Assembly: GCA_035566015.1 (NCBI GenBank)
Contig: DATMRS010000006.1
Span: 1-64,000 of the forward strand
From: DATMRS01 sp035566015
Lineage (GTDB): Bacteria; Pseudomonadota; Alphaproteobacteria; Sphingomonadales; Sphingomonadaceae
Reading direction: 5' to 3'
Length of the DNA stretch: 64,000 nt
Positions 8,408 through 17,116 of this stretch are shown piece after piece. Position numbers and translations under genes: made by a program. The stretch's first letter is position 1; the number at the start of each line of letters is the position of its first letter. The notes beneath the pieces are model-generated. The model saw only the letters and a list, made by a program, of their open reading frames with translations. It had not been told where the DNA came from and made no database searches.

Positions 8408-9364
8408 GTGATCAGGATCATTCTGGCTCAGCCGCGCGGCTTCTGCGCCGGCGTTATCCGGGCGATCGAAATCGTTGATCGCTCTCTCGAGCGGGCCGGC
8501 GCGCCGGTCTATGTGCGGCACGAAATCGTCCACAATCGTCATGTCGTCGATACGCTGCGCGCCAAGGGTGCGGTGTTCGTGGAGAATCTTTCCGAAGTGC
8601 CCTCGGGCGCCGTCACCGTCTTCAGCGCTCATGGCGTCGCGCGGACGGTGCAGGCGGAAGCGGAGGCGCGCGCGCTCTCCGTGCTGGATGCGACCTGCCC
8701 GCTCGTCAGCAAGGTGCATTCGCAGGGCCGCCGCTACGTGAAGGCCGGCCGCACTTTGGTGCTGATCGGCCATGACGGCCACCCCGAAGTCGAAGGGACG
8801 ATCGGGCAGATCGACGCTCCCGTCTATCTCGTCGGCAGTCCCGAGGACGTGGCCGCACTGCCGATCGCCGATGACACGCCGGTCGCTTACGTCACTCAGA
8901 CCACCCTGTCGGTGGACGACACGCGAACCGTGATCGCCGCGCTGAAGGCCCGTTTCGGCGATATTGCCGGGCCCGAGACATCGGACATCTGCTACGCGAC
9001 GCAGAATCGCCAGTCCGCCGTCCGGGCGCTGTGTGCGCAGGTCGATATACTGCTGGTCGTCGGCTCGCCCAACAGCTCCAACTCGAACCGCCTGCGCGAG
9101 ATCGGGGTCGAGGAGGGCTTGCCAAGCTATCTCGTCGCCGACGGCGGATCGCTCGATCCGGTCTGGTTCGAGGATGTGGAAACGGTTGGCCTCACCGCCG
9201 GCGCTTCGGCGCCTGAGGAACTGGTGCAGAACGTGATCGAAGCACTTGGCCGCCTCCATCCGGTCGTGGTCGAGCAGCTTGAGGGTATCGAGGAAAAGAT
9301 CGAGTTTCGTCTGCCTCCCGCCCTCAAGCGGCTGGCGCCGCGCGCATCGGGCAAGATGGGATAG
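8408..9364 (+). CDS. ispH: 4-hydroxy-3-methylbut-2-enyl diphosphate reductase (IspH/LytB)
   Basis: IspH carries out the last step of the MEP pathway, reducing HMBPP to IPP and DMAPP with a [4Fe-4S] cluster in the cytoplasm. The 318-residue protein has the three cluster cysteines at 13 (PRGFCAGV), 97 (DATCPLV) and 195 (SDICYATQNRQ), the HEIVHN motif and SSNSNRL. Start: GTG at 8408, preceded by GAGGAG at 8396-8401 and matching the family start (MIRIILAQPRGFCAGV); a longer frame to 8330 adds 26 unrelated residues. hpnH begins 13 bases downstream, so isoprenoid precursor supply and hopanoid side-chain synthesis are on one transcript. Confidence 0.97.
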   Translation: MIRIILAQPRGFCAGVIRAIEIVDRSLERAGAPVYVRHEIVHNRHVVDTLRAKGAVFVENLSEVPSGAVTVFSAHGVARTVQAEAEARALSVLDATCPLVSKVHSQGRRYVKAGRTLVLIGHDGHPEVEGTIGQIDAPVYLVGSPEDVAALPIADDTPVAYVTQTTLSVDDTRTVIAALKARFGDIAGPETSDICYATQNRQSAVRALCAQVDILLVVGSPNSSNSNRLREIGVEEGLPSYLVADGGSLDPVWFEDVETVGLTAGASAPEELVQNVIEALGRLHPVVVEQLEGIEEKIEFRLPPALKRLAPRASGKMG

Positions 9365-9377
9365 AAGAGGGCAAGCG

Positions 9378-10529
9378 ATGGGAATACCGCTCAGCCAGGC
9401 CGCACGCATCGGCGGCTACATCATGGGCAAGCATCTCAGGGGGGTGGAGCGCTATCCGCTCGTGCTGATGCTGGAGCCGCTGTTCCGCTGTAATCTCGCC
9501 TGTCAGGGCTGCGGCAAGATCGATTATCCCGACGAGATACTGAACCAGCGCCTGTCCTATGAGCAGTGCATGGAGGCGATCGACGAATGCGGCGCGCCGG
9601 TCGTGTCGATCGCCGGCGGCGAGCCGCTGCTGCATCGGGATATGCCGCGCATCGTGAAGGGCTATCTGGCGAAAAGGAAGTTCGTGATCCTGTGCACCAA
9701 CGCCCTGCTCCTCCAGAAGAAGATCGACCAATATGAGCCGCATCCCGGCTTCACTTGGTCGATCCATCTCGATGGCGACAAGGCGATGCACGATCGCTCG
9801 GTCTGCCTCGACGGAACATATGAAACGGCGACGGCCGCGATCCGCATGGCCAAGGAGAAGGGCTTCCGGGTTTCGATCAACTGCACCTTGTTCAACGATG
9901 CGGACGCTGAGCGTTGTGCCGCCTTCTTCGACGAGATGAAGGCGATGGGCCTCGACGGCATCACCGTTTCGCCCGGATATGCCTATGAGCGCGCGGCGAA
10001 CCAGAGCGAGTTTCTCAACCGCACCCGCACCAAGGAGTTGTTTCGCGGCATCCTGTCACGCGGGCGCGGCGGCAAGACGTGGCCCTTTACGCAGTCGACG
10101 ATGTTCCTCAATTTCCTCGCCGGCAACGAAGCGTATAAATGCACGCCTTGGGGCAATCCCACGCGCACCGTCTTCGGCTGGCAGAAGCCCTGTTATCTGC
10201 TCGGCGAAGGCTATGTGAAGACGTTTCGCGAACTGATGGAAGGCACCGATTGGGATCAATATGGCGTCGGCAATTATGAGAAGTGCCAGGACTGCATGGT
10301 CCATTCGGGTTTCGAGGCAACCGCCGTCATGGATACCGTCCGCCACCCGCTGAAGGCGGCGATGGTGTCGCTGAAGGGCATTCGCACCGATGGCCCGATG
10401 GCGCCTGACATCAGCCTCGCGCATCAGCGCAGGGCGAAGGACGTCTTCTCAGGCCATGTCGAGAGGCAACTTGCCGAGATTCGGCGGAACAAGCCCGACG
10501 CGGGCAAGCATGTCGTAGCCGCGGAATAA
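9378..10529 (+). CDS. hpnH: Adenosyl-hopene transferase HpnH (radical SAM)
   Basis: HpnH is a radical SAM enzyme that adds the 5'-deoxyadenosyl group to hopene, giving adenosylhopane, the first extended hopanoid. The 383-residue protein has the cluster motif C38-x3-C42-x2-C45 in FRCNLACQGCG, followed by GGEPLLH and a SPASM-like C-terminal Cys set (YKCTPWGNP, KPCYLL, YEKCQDCMVHSGFE). The start ATG at 9378 lies 13 bases after ispH. The last 81 bases overlap the convergent hpnG, which encodes the next enzyme of the pathway. The C-terminal stretch after about residue 350 is hydrophilic. Confidence 0.96.
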   Translation: MGIPLSQAARIGGYIMGKHLRGVERYPLVLMLEPLFRCNLACQGCGKIDYPDEILNQRLSYEQCMEAIDECGAPVVSIAGGEPLLHRDMPRIVKGYLAKRKFVILCTNALLLQKKIDQYEPHPGFTWSIHLDGDKAMHDRSVCLDGTYETATAAIRMAKEKGFRVSINCTLFNDADAERCAAFFDEMKAMGLDGITVSPGYAYERAANQSEFLNRTRTKELFRGILSRGRGGKTWPFTQSTMFLNFLAGNEAYKCTPWGNPTRTVFGWQKPCYLLGEGYVKTFRELMEGTDWDQYGVGNYEKCQDCMVHSGFEATAVMDTVRHPLKAAMVSLKGIRTDGPMAPDISLAHQRRAKDVFSGHVERQLAEIRRNKPDAGKHVVAAE

Positions 10530-11117
10530 GGATCGCATCCCCCGGCTCGCGTCGCGCGCGACACCGACAAGGGCGGGTATCTGGCCCGGATGGAGGATAA
10601 GCGACGCAAGCACCGCGCCCAGCGCGATCCCGCCGTCCGCACGCATGCCGACGCGCGCGGCGGGTGGCAGGGTGCGCTTCACGTCGTCCGAAATGACACG
10701 CAAAATGGCGAGCGGAAGGCCGCGCCTCTCCGCGACGCGCTTCACGACATGCGTTTCCATGTCGACGGCGATGGCGTCCGTCTCGGTGTGCAGTCGGCGC
10801 TTGACCGCTGCATCGAACGCCATCGTCCCATCGGCGAAGACCGACCCAATCCGTGCGCGTGGCAATCGCATCGCCAGATGGTCTCTCCAACGGGGCGTCG
10901 TCGCGTCACCGATCACCCAGTCTCCCGGCACCAACCCCTCCGCCAAGGCGCCTGCGAGGCCAATACTGAGGAGAGCCGAGGCGCTTTCCGCCCGCGCTTC
11001 CAACGCGGCCTCAAGGCGCGTCGCATCCCCACCGCCGGCAATCGCGACCACGCCGGGCCGAGCGATCAGCCGCGCCTCGCGCTTCAGCCCCGTCGCGGCA
11101 AGAATCACATGCCCCAT
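10449..11117 (-). CDS. hpnG: Adenosylhopane nucleoside phosphorylase HpnG
   Basis: HpnG is a PNP/UDP-type phosphorylase that removes adenine from adenosylhopane, yielding (phospho)ribosylhopane on the way to bacteriohopanetetrol. The 222-residue protein shows the phosphorylase fold signatures LLSIGLAGALAEGLVPGDWVIGDA and VDMETHVVKRVAERRGLPLAILRVISDD; the DMET segment contacts the ribose in the family. It is the last gene of the minus-strand operon hpnA-B-C-D-E-F-G; its first 13 bases overlap the end of hpnF. Its 3' end overlaps 81 bases of hpnH, which comes from the opposite direction. Confidence 0.92.
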   Translation of the reverse strand: MGHVILAATGLKREARLIARPGVVAIAGGGDATRLEAALEARAESASALLSIGLAGALAEGLVPGDWVIGDATTPRWRDHLAMRLPRARIGSVFADGTMAFDAAVKRRLHTETDAIAVDMETHVVKRVAERRGLPLAILRVISDDVKRTLPPAARVGMRADGGIALGAVLASLILHPGQIPALVGVARDASRGMRSLFRGYDMLARVGLVPPNLGKLPLDMA

Positions 11118-13066
11118 GCCACCCGCGTCGCATTGCCGCGCCTGAGATTGCGATAGCGTGCCACCGCCCAGAGCGGGAAATATTTCGGGTATCCGTGATA
11201 ACGCAGGTAGAAAACGCGCGGAAAGCCGCCGCCGGTATGATGCTCCTGCGGCCAGAGCCCGCCCGCCTGCTGATGCCGCTGCAACCAGCTTATGCCGCGC
11301 GCGACGGCAGGCGCATCCACCTCGCCCGCCGCCATCAAGCCGATCAGCGCCCAGGCGGTTTGCGACGCGGTGGACGGTGCGGGCTTATGCCCTGTCCGGT
11401 CGAGCGCATAGCTGTCGCAATCCTCACCCCAGCCGCCATCTTCATTCTGGATCGACAGAAGCCAGTCCACCGCGCGCCGTACCACTGGCTTTGCCGGATC
11501 AACTCCCGCCGCGTTCAGCGCCGACAGCGCCGACCAGGTGCCGTAGATATAATTGACTCCCCAACGGCCGAACCAGCTTCCGTCCTCCTCCTGCTCGGCC
11601 TCCAGATAAGCGAGCGCCGCCGTCATGCGCGGGCTGTTCGCCGGCTCGCCCAGTTGCGCGAGCATCGAGATGCAGCGCGCCGACACGTCCACCGTCGGCG
11701 GATCGAGAAGGGCGCCATGATCGGCGAAGGGAATATTGTTCAGATAATCATAACTGTTGTCGGAATCGAACGCGCCCCATCCACCATTGCGGCTCTGCAT
11801 TCCCGCCGTCCATTCGATGCCGCGCGCGATCCCTTCGTCATAGCCGGCGCCGACGGCCCCCCGCGCCCGGTCCATCGCCATCACCACGACGGCGGTATCG
11901 TCCAGATCGGGATAATGCGGATTGGCATATTGGAAGGCCCAGCCGCCGGGACGCACGCCCGGCCTCCCCTCCGCCCAGTCACCCGCGACATCGAGTATCT
12001 GGCGCGGCTTGAGCCAGGCAAGCGCTTCTCCCGCCCGCTTTTCCGCCTCATTACCGCCCACTTCCAGCAACGCATGGGCGGCCAGCGCCGTGTCCCAGAC
12101 CGGTGACACGCAGGGCTGACAATAGATTTCGTCGCGTCCTTCCTCGGGCCGAAGCACGAGTAGCTTCTCTACCGACGTTCGGGCGATCGCGCGATCGGGA
12201 TGGTCCTCGCCACAACCCAACGCATCGAACATCATTACGCTGTTCGCCATCGCCGGATAGATCGCGCCCAGCCCGTCCTCACCGTTCAGCCGCTCGGTCA
12301 CGAAGGCGACGCAAGCCGCGATAGCCCGTTCGCGCAGCCGCTTCGGCCAGTGGCCGCGCATGCGTTTCAGGACGATGTCGAGCGCGGCAAAGCCTTTCAT
12401 CCAAAACCATTTCGTCCCGGCCGCCTTGCTTTCTGGGGGCCGCACGCGGCTGCGATCGCGATAGAGTTCGTCGATCAGCACGCCGCGCGGGTTGCGCGCC
12501 ATCGGCCGCAACGCCATCAGCACCAGCAGCGGAACGATCACCGTGCGCGCCCAGTAGGACATTTTCGACAGGTGGATCGGAAACCAGCGCGGCAGCAGGA
12601 TAAGCTCGGGTGGCATTTCGGGTACGGCTGCCCAGGGTCCCGCCCCATAGAGGGCGAGTTGGATACGCGTGAAGACGTTGCTCGCCTCCGCCCCTCCGGC
12701 CGCGAGGATCGCCGCACGAGCGCAGACCATATGCGGCGCCTCCGGATCGTCCCCGATCATCTTCAGCGCGAAATAGGCCTTCACCGACGCGCTGACATCG
12801 AACGCGCCGCCGTGAAATAACGGCCAACCGCCATGATCGGCCTGGATCCGTCGCAGATATCGCGCGATCGCTGCCTCGATCTTCGGGTTCTCCGGCTCGC
12901 CCAGATAGTGGCGCAACAGAATATATTCGGCCGGGATCGTCGCGTCCGCCTCCAGTTCGAAGACCCAGTGGCCGTCCTCCCGCTGCGCGGCGGCGAGCGC
13001 ATCGGCGGCGCGGCGGACCGTCTCGTCAAGATCGTCAGGCGTCATGGCATCGTTCGTTCGCAGCAT
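11105..13066 (-). CDS. shc: Squalene-hopene cyclase (Shc/HpnF)
   Basis: This enzyme cyclises squalene to hopene and diplopterol at the membrane. The 653-residue protein has the catalytic acid motif D387-L-D389-D390-T-A, aligned with the DXDD of Alicyclobacillus cyclase, and many QW repeats, for example EDGSWFGRWGVNY, NEDGGWGEDCDSY and SRNGGWGAFDSDNSY. It also has the N-terminal LAAAQREDGHWVFELEADATIPAEYI segment. Length is normal for the family. It follows hpnE after nine bases and overlaps the start of hpnG by 13, so it is the central gene of the operon. No key residue seems missing. Confidence 0.97.
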   Translation of the reverse strand: MLRTNDAMTPDDLDETVRRAADALAAAQREDGHWVFELEADATIPAEYILLRHYLGEPENPKIEAAIARYLRRIQADHGGWPLFHGGAFDVSASVKAYFALKMIGDDPEAPHMVCARAAILAAGGAEASNVFTRIQLALYGAGPWAAVPEMPPELILLPRWFPIHLSKMSYWARTVIVPLLVLMALRPMARNPRGVLIDELYRDRSRVRPPESKAAGTKWFWMKGFAALDIVLKRMRGHWPKRLRERAIAACVAFVTERLNGEDGLGAIYPAMANSVMMFDALGCGEDHPDRAIARTSVEKLLVLRPEEGRDEIYCQPCVSPVWDTALAAHALLEVGGNEAEKRAGEALAWLKPRQILDVAGDWAEGRPGVRPGGWAFQYANPHYPDLDDTAVVVMAMDRARGAVGAGYDEGIARGIEWTAGMQSRNGGWGAFDSDNSYDYLNNIPFADHGALLDPPTVDVSARCISMLAQLGEPANSPRMTAALAYLEAEQEEDGSWFGRWGVNYIYGTWSALSALNAAGVDPAKPVVRRAVDWLLSIQNEDGGWGEDCDSYALDRTGHKPAPSTASQTAWALIGLMAAGEVDAPAVARGISWLQRHQQAGGLWPQEHHTGGGFPRVFYLRYHGYPKYFPLWAVARYRNLRRGNATRVAWGM

Positions 13067-13075
13067 CCCGGCAGA

Positions 13076-14323
13076 TTAATCCTCCCTGGTCAGCGCCAGA
13101 TCGGCGGCCACATTGCCCGACCGGATAGCACCCTCGATCGTCGCTGGCAGTCCCGTTTGCGTCCAGTCGCCTGCCAGAAAGAGATTGCGCCAGCGTGTGG
13201 CGACGGGCGGCCGTCGCCGGTCCTGCGCCGGCGTTGCGGCGAAGGTGGCGCGCTGTTCGCGCACGATCTGCCATTTGGGAAGTGACGCGGCAAATCCCAG
13301 CACCGCCGAGACCTCGGACCATATTCGTCCGGCAAGCGCCTCGCGCTCCGCCTCGCGCAGATCATCGGCGGCGCTCACCGTCACTGACAGGCGATCCGGA
13401 AAGGCGAATATCCACTGCGTCACCCCGCCGATCACACCCAGCATCGGCGCGGCTCCCGCCGGTGGCGATATCATGAAATGGGCATTCAGGATGGCGTGAT
13501 GCCGATCGGGCACGACAAGGCCGGGCACGAGATCCGCCGCGACCCACGAAGGCACGGCCAATATCACCGCTTCATCAGGCGCTACCTGTATCTCCCCATC
13601 CGCGAACCGCAGCGACGTGACGCGGTCCGCAGCAAAACCGATCCCTCGAAGGCGGCGACCGGAACGGAAGTCCGCGCCCTTTCCGGCCAGGAAGCCGATC
13701 GCCGGATCAATAAAAGTCGCGGCAAGGTTCGGACTGGCGATACGCGGCCGGCATGCTCTTCCGCCTTGCGCCAGCGTCTCGCGGATCACCGCGCCGGCAA
13801 GCGCGGCCGAACCTTCCTTCACGGGCGTATTGAGCGCGGCGAGCAGCAGTGGCTCGACCAGACCGTGCCAAAGCGGTCCTTCGGTCGGGATCGTTTCGGC
13901 GATCGTCGCCATTGGATCGGCGCGCGGCAGCCGGGTCAACGCGATATAATCGCCCACGCCCGTCCCCGGCACACGCCGGCGTCGACTCGCCACCCACCAA
14001 GGGACGCGCCCCTCATTCGGCCTGATCGTCCAGCGCGCGCCGCTACCGAGATCGGTGAAGGCGAACAGCGCCTCGTCCGGCCCCGCAAGCCGATCGCTCG
14101 CGCCAATCGCGGCAAGATAGTCCCGCACCGCGCGATTGCCGCTCAGGACAAGGTGATTGCCATTATCGATCATCACGCCCAGTTGCGGATCAAGATAGGA
14201 TCGGCAACGCCCTCCCGCCTGTGCGGCCGCTTCGCTAATCGATACGGCCATGCCCGCTCCGGCAAGGCGCACCCCCGCGGCGAGACCGGCCAACCCCGCG
14301 CCGATGATCCGCGCCGATCTCAC
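13076..14323 (-). CDS. hpnE: Hydroxysqualene dehydroxylase HpnE
   Basis: HpnE is an FAD-dependent amine-oxidase-fold enzyme that reduces hydroxysqualene to squalene, the third step from farnesyl diphosphate in the HpnCDE route. The 415-residue protein starts with a dinucleotide-binding loop, RIIGAGLAGLAAGVRLAGAG, and has ISEAAAQAGGRCRSY and a C-terminal FAD segment NLFLAGDWTQTGLPATIEGAIRSG typical of phytoene-desaturase-like enzymes. The start was set at the GTG of a GTGA overlap with hpnD, immediately before the FAD loop; an open frame continuing upstream to 14545 is only hpnD read in another phase. Confidence 0.94.
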   Translation of the reverse strand: MRSARIIGAGLAGLAAGVRLAGAGMAVSISEAAAQAGGRCRSYLDPQLGVMIDNGNHLVLSGNRAVRDYLAAIGASDRLAGPDEALFAFTDLGSGARWTIRPNEGRVPWWVASRRRRVPGTGVGDYIALTRLPRADPMATIAETIPTEGPLWHGLVEPLLLAALNTPVKEGSAALAGAVIRETLAQGGRACRPRIASPNLAATFIDPAIGFLAGKGADFRSGRRLRGIGFAADRVTSLRFADGEIQVAPDEAVILAVPSWVAADLVPGLVVPDRHHAILNAHFMISPPAGAAPMLGVIGGVTQWIFAFPDRLSVTVSAADDLREAEREALAGRIWSEVSAVLGFAASLPKWQIVREQRATFAATPAQDRRRPPVATRWRNLFLAGDWTQTGLPATIEGAIRSGNVAADLALTRED

Positions 14324-15147
14324 CCTGCCAGCCGCATCCGGAGGAACATGGCGACCAGGCCCGCCCGATTGACCCGCAGGCGGCGGCGCGGCGGGACCCA
14401 GCCGACACCGATCATCCGTCGCAGCAGCCGGGCATAGACCGCCTCCATCAGGCGCGGCGCGAGGAGGTGCCCGGCAGGCCGGCTCGCCAATATTCGGTCG
14501 GCGGCGGCATAATGATCCAGCGCGAGATCCGCCAGAACGCGACACGCACCATCGATCCGTCGATCCGCCAGCACCTGCGCAGGGCTGACGGGCAGGATGC
14601 CGGCGGCTTCAAGATGCTCCTTCGCCAGATAGACGCGCCCGATCGCGCCATCCTCGTCAATGTCGCGCAGGATGTTGGTGAATTGCAGTGCGCGGCCAAG
14701 ATGATGCGCCAACGCGGCCCCCGTCTCTCCCTCGACTCCGAAGATCGGCACCGACAGCCGCCCGACAGCCGAGGCAACCCTGTCGCAATAGAGATCGAGC
14801 GTCGCGAAGGCGGGCCAGCAAATGTCCGCCTCCACGTCCATCGCCATGCCGTCGATCACCGCGAAAAAATCCGCCTTCGCCAATCCAAAGCGGCGGACGG
14901 CCGGGGCTAGATAGGCCGCCGCTCCACCCTCCCCGCCGCCATAAAGTTCGTCGATGTCAGCACGCCACCGGTCGAGCGCCGCCCCGCGGTCCGCCCGATC
15001 GCCCGTCTGGTCGTCGGCGATGTCATCAACCGCTCGGCAGAAGCCGTAGACCGCGTACATCGCCTCACGCTCCTCCCGAGGCAGCACGCGCATACCCGCC
15101 GCGAAGGAACTGCGCGGCGCCGAAGGCACGGGCATCGGCCTCACCAT
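14320..15147 (-). CDS. hpnD: Presqualene diphosphate synthase HpnD
   Basis: HpnD condenses two farnesyl diphosphates to presqualene diphosphate. The 275-residue trans-isoprenyl synthase has the first aspartate-rich motif in YGFCRAVDDIADDQ (about 34-47) and the second in LQFTNILRDIDEDGAIGRVYLA. Two start codons are possible: the ATG at 15147, overlapping hpnC by seven bases, or the GTG at 15144, which would make a GTGA overlap like those of hpnB and hpnE. The protein differs by one residue. It ends in a GTGA overlap with hpnE. It is paralogous to HpnC, encoded just upstream. Confidence 0.94.
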   Translation of the reverse strand: MVRPMPVPSAPRSSFAAGMRVLPREEREAMYAVYGFCRAVDDIADDQTGDRADRGAALDRWRADIDELYGGGEGGAAAYLAPAVRRFGLAKADFFAVIDGMAMDVEADICWPAFATLDLYCDRVASAVGRLSVPIFGVEGETGAALAHHLGRALQFTNILRDIDEDGAIGRVYLAKEHLEAAGILPVSPAQVLADRRIDGACRVLADLALDHYAAADRILASRPAGHLLAPRLMEAVYARLLRRMIGVGWVPPRRRLRVNRAGLVAMFLRMRLAG

Positions 15148-15983
15148 CCGATCATCCGCCTCGCGACCGCTCCCATGGCGAGCAACGCCGCTTCATATTT
15201 GCGATGATGGACACGCTTGGTCAGCGGATCACATTGCTTCAGCCGCCCTGTCAGATCCATTGCGAGGCGCTGTATGACCGCTACCTCGCAAGAAAGCCGG
15301 CGATCCGCGATCCGGCGCGCGAAAGGAGCGGATTGGGCCAGCAAGACATCGCACCGCTCCGCGAGCGAGACGATCACGCTTCGCAATCCGGGGCTCGCCG
15401 CGCCGCCACCCAATTCCGTCACTTCCACCTTAGCGGTATCGAGCATTTCGGTGGGCAGATAGACACGATTGAGCATGCGATAATCCTTGGCGCAATCCTG
15501 AAGGTGATTGATGATCTGGAGCGCGGCGCAGAGCGCGTCGGATAGCGGCCATAGCGATCGATCTTCGCCATGCACGTCGAGCACGAAGCGGCCGACCGGC
15601 ATCGCCGAGACGCGGCAATAGTCGATCAGTTCGTCCCAATTGGCGTAGCGCGTCTTGGTGACGTCGCGCCGGAAGGCTTCGAGCAGATCGAGCGGGTGTC
15701 GCCGGTCGAGCCCCCGCCCGGCAATCACCTCACGGAGTGAGAGCGCCGTCGAATCAACATCCGCCTCGCCCAGCAGGGTCGCGCGTATCGCCTCCAGCAG
15801 CGCGAGCTTGTCTGACGCCGACGCGGTCGGATTGTCGGCGACATCATCGGCGGCGCGCGCGAAGCGGTAAAAGGCCAGGATCGGCGCACGGGCCGCCGGG
15901 CGAAGCAGCACCGACGCAACGGGGAAATTCTCGTCGCGATGTCCCTTGCCGGAAGCGAGCGCGCCCGCGCCTTCGCTCGTCAT
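15141..15983 (-). CDS. hpnC: Hydroxysqualene synthase HpnC
   Basis: HpnC converts presqualene diphosphate to hydroxysqualene. The 280-residue protein resembles HpnD but has the divergent motifs expected of HpnC: FYRFARAADDVADNP near residue 40 and INHLQDCAKDYRMLNRVYLP near the middle. The start is the ATG in an ATGA overlap with hpnB; family members begin similarly with a short polar stretch followed by GHRDENFPVAS. An open frame continuing upstream to 16613 is the hpnB region in another phase and carries no family similarity. Confidence 0.94.
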   Translation of the reverse strand: MTSEGAGALASGKGHRDENFPVASVLLRPAARAPILAFYRFARAADDVADNPTASASDKLALLEAIRATLLGEADVDSTALSLREVIAGRGLDRRHPLDLLEAFRRDVTKTRYANWDELIDYCRVSAMPVGRFVLDVHGEDRSLWPLSDALCAALQIINHLQDCAKDYRMLNRVYLPTEMLDTAKVEVTELGGGAASPGLRSVIVSLAERCDVLLAQSAPFARRIADRRLSCEVAVIQRLAMDLTGRLKQCDPLTKRVHHRKYEAALLAMGAVARRMIGW

Positions 15984-17116
15984 CGCTCCGCCTGCCACGC
16001 CTGCGCCCTGCCCTTCCACATCCCGCCCTTGCCCTGCCAGAAGCGGACGGCAGACCCGACCGTGCAGCCCGCGTAAAATGCGGCGATGCCGGGCAGAGCC
16101 ACGCCCCAGAGCGGCGAACGGCGATAGAAGCGCAACATCGGCTGGAAGGAAAGCGCCATCAGCAGCCAGGCGGCGATCCCGGCGATCCGGACCGTCCCCT
16201 GCCCGAACAGCGCAAGCACGGGCGGCACCGCATAGAGAAGTGCCATCCCGGCCAGTGTTCCCGCCAACAGCCAGGGCGAATAATGCAATTGGGCATAAGC
16301 CGATCGCGCGATCATCGCCCCGATTTCCCGCCACCCGCCATATGGCCGGATACTCGTCGAACGCCGCGTGAGCGCAAGGCGGATCGGTCCCTGCCGCTTG
16401 AGGAGCGCACCGAAGGCGCAATCGTCGATGATCGCGCCCCTGATCGCCCCGATCCCGCCGGCCGCCCTCAGCGCGGGCGCGGCCACCAGCATGCAGCCAC
16501 CGGCGGCGGCGGCCAGCCTGTCGCCCGGCTGGTTCACCCGCGCGAACGGATAGAGCATCTGGAAGAAGAAGACGAAGGCCGGGATCAGGGCACGCTCGGC
16601 CATGCTGTCGCACCGCAGCTTCGCCATGCGCGAGGTCAGAACCAGCCCGGCGGCCCGCGCATCGGCCACGAGTCCGCGCAACGTTTCGGGCGCATGCTCA
16701 ATATCGGCGTCAGTCAGCCAAAGATACTCGGCGTCGCCGGCCCGCTCGATGCCCTGTGACACCGCCCAGAGCTTTCCCGTCCAGCCCGGCGGCGGCGAGG
16801 ACCCGGTCAGAACATCGAGCCGGTCGTCGCCAAGGCTTCGTGCTATCGCGGTGGTGCCATCCCGGCTGCCGTCGTCCACCAGCACGATACGGTATAGCCC
16901 CGGATAGTCCTGCGCGAGCAGCGAGCCGATCGCACGGGCGATCACCGCCGCCTCGTCACGCGCCGGCACGATCGCCACCACCGCCGGCCAATGTTCCGGC
17001 ATGGTGGGATGCAACGGCGAATCCCGTTCGCGTACCAGCCAGAAGCCATCTCGCCCGACGACGAGATACAGCCAAAGGCCAAGCGCCAGCACGCCAAGCA
17101 TCGCGCCGATCGTCAC
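15980..17116 (-). CDS. hpnB: Hopanoid-associated glycosyltransferase HpnB
   Basis: HpnB is a membrane glycosyltransferase of family 2 found in hopanoid loci; its acceptor is not firmly established. The 378-residue protein has an N-terminal span (about 5-20), a GT2 catalytic domain with VVAIVPARDEAAVI, VLVDDGSRDGT and WLTDADIEHAP, and several C-terminal spans (from about 270). The start was set at the GTG that forms GTGA with the hpnA stop; a longer frame to 17173 adds only residues encoded within hpnA. A Trp-Lys-Gly-rich tail follows the last membrane segment. It is the second gene of the minus-strand operon. Confidence 0.9.
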   Translation of the reverse strand: MTIGAMLGVLALGLWLYLVVGRDGFWLVRERDSPLHPTMPEHWPAVVAIVPARDEAAVIARAIGSLLAQDYPGLYRIVLVDDGSRDGTTAIARSLGDDRLDVLTGSSPPPGWTGKLWAVSQGIERAGDAEYLWLTDADIEHAPETLRGLVADARAAGLVLTSRMAKLRCDSMAERALIPAFVFFFQMLYPFARVNQPGDRLAAAAGGCMLVAAPALRAAGGIGAIRGAIIDDCAFGALLKRQGPIRLALTRRSTSIRPYGGWREIGAMIARSAYAQLHYSPWLLAGTLAGMALLYAVPPVLALFGQGTVRIAGIAAWLLMALSFQPMLRFYRRSPLWGVALPGIAAFYAGCTVGSAVRFWQGKGGMWKGRAQAWQAER

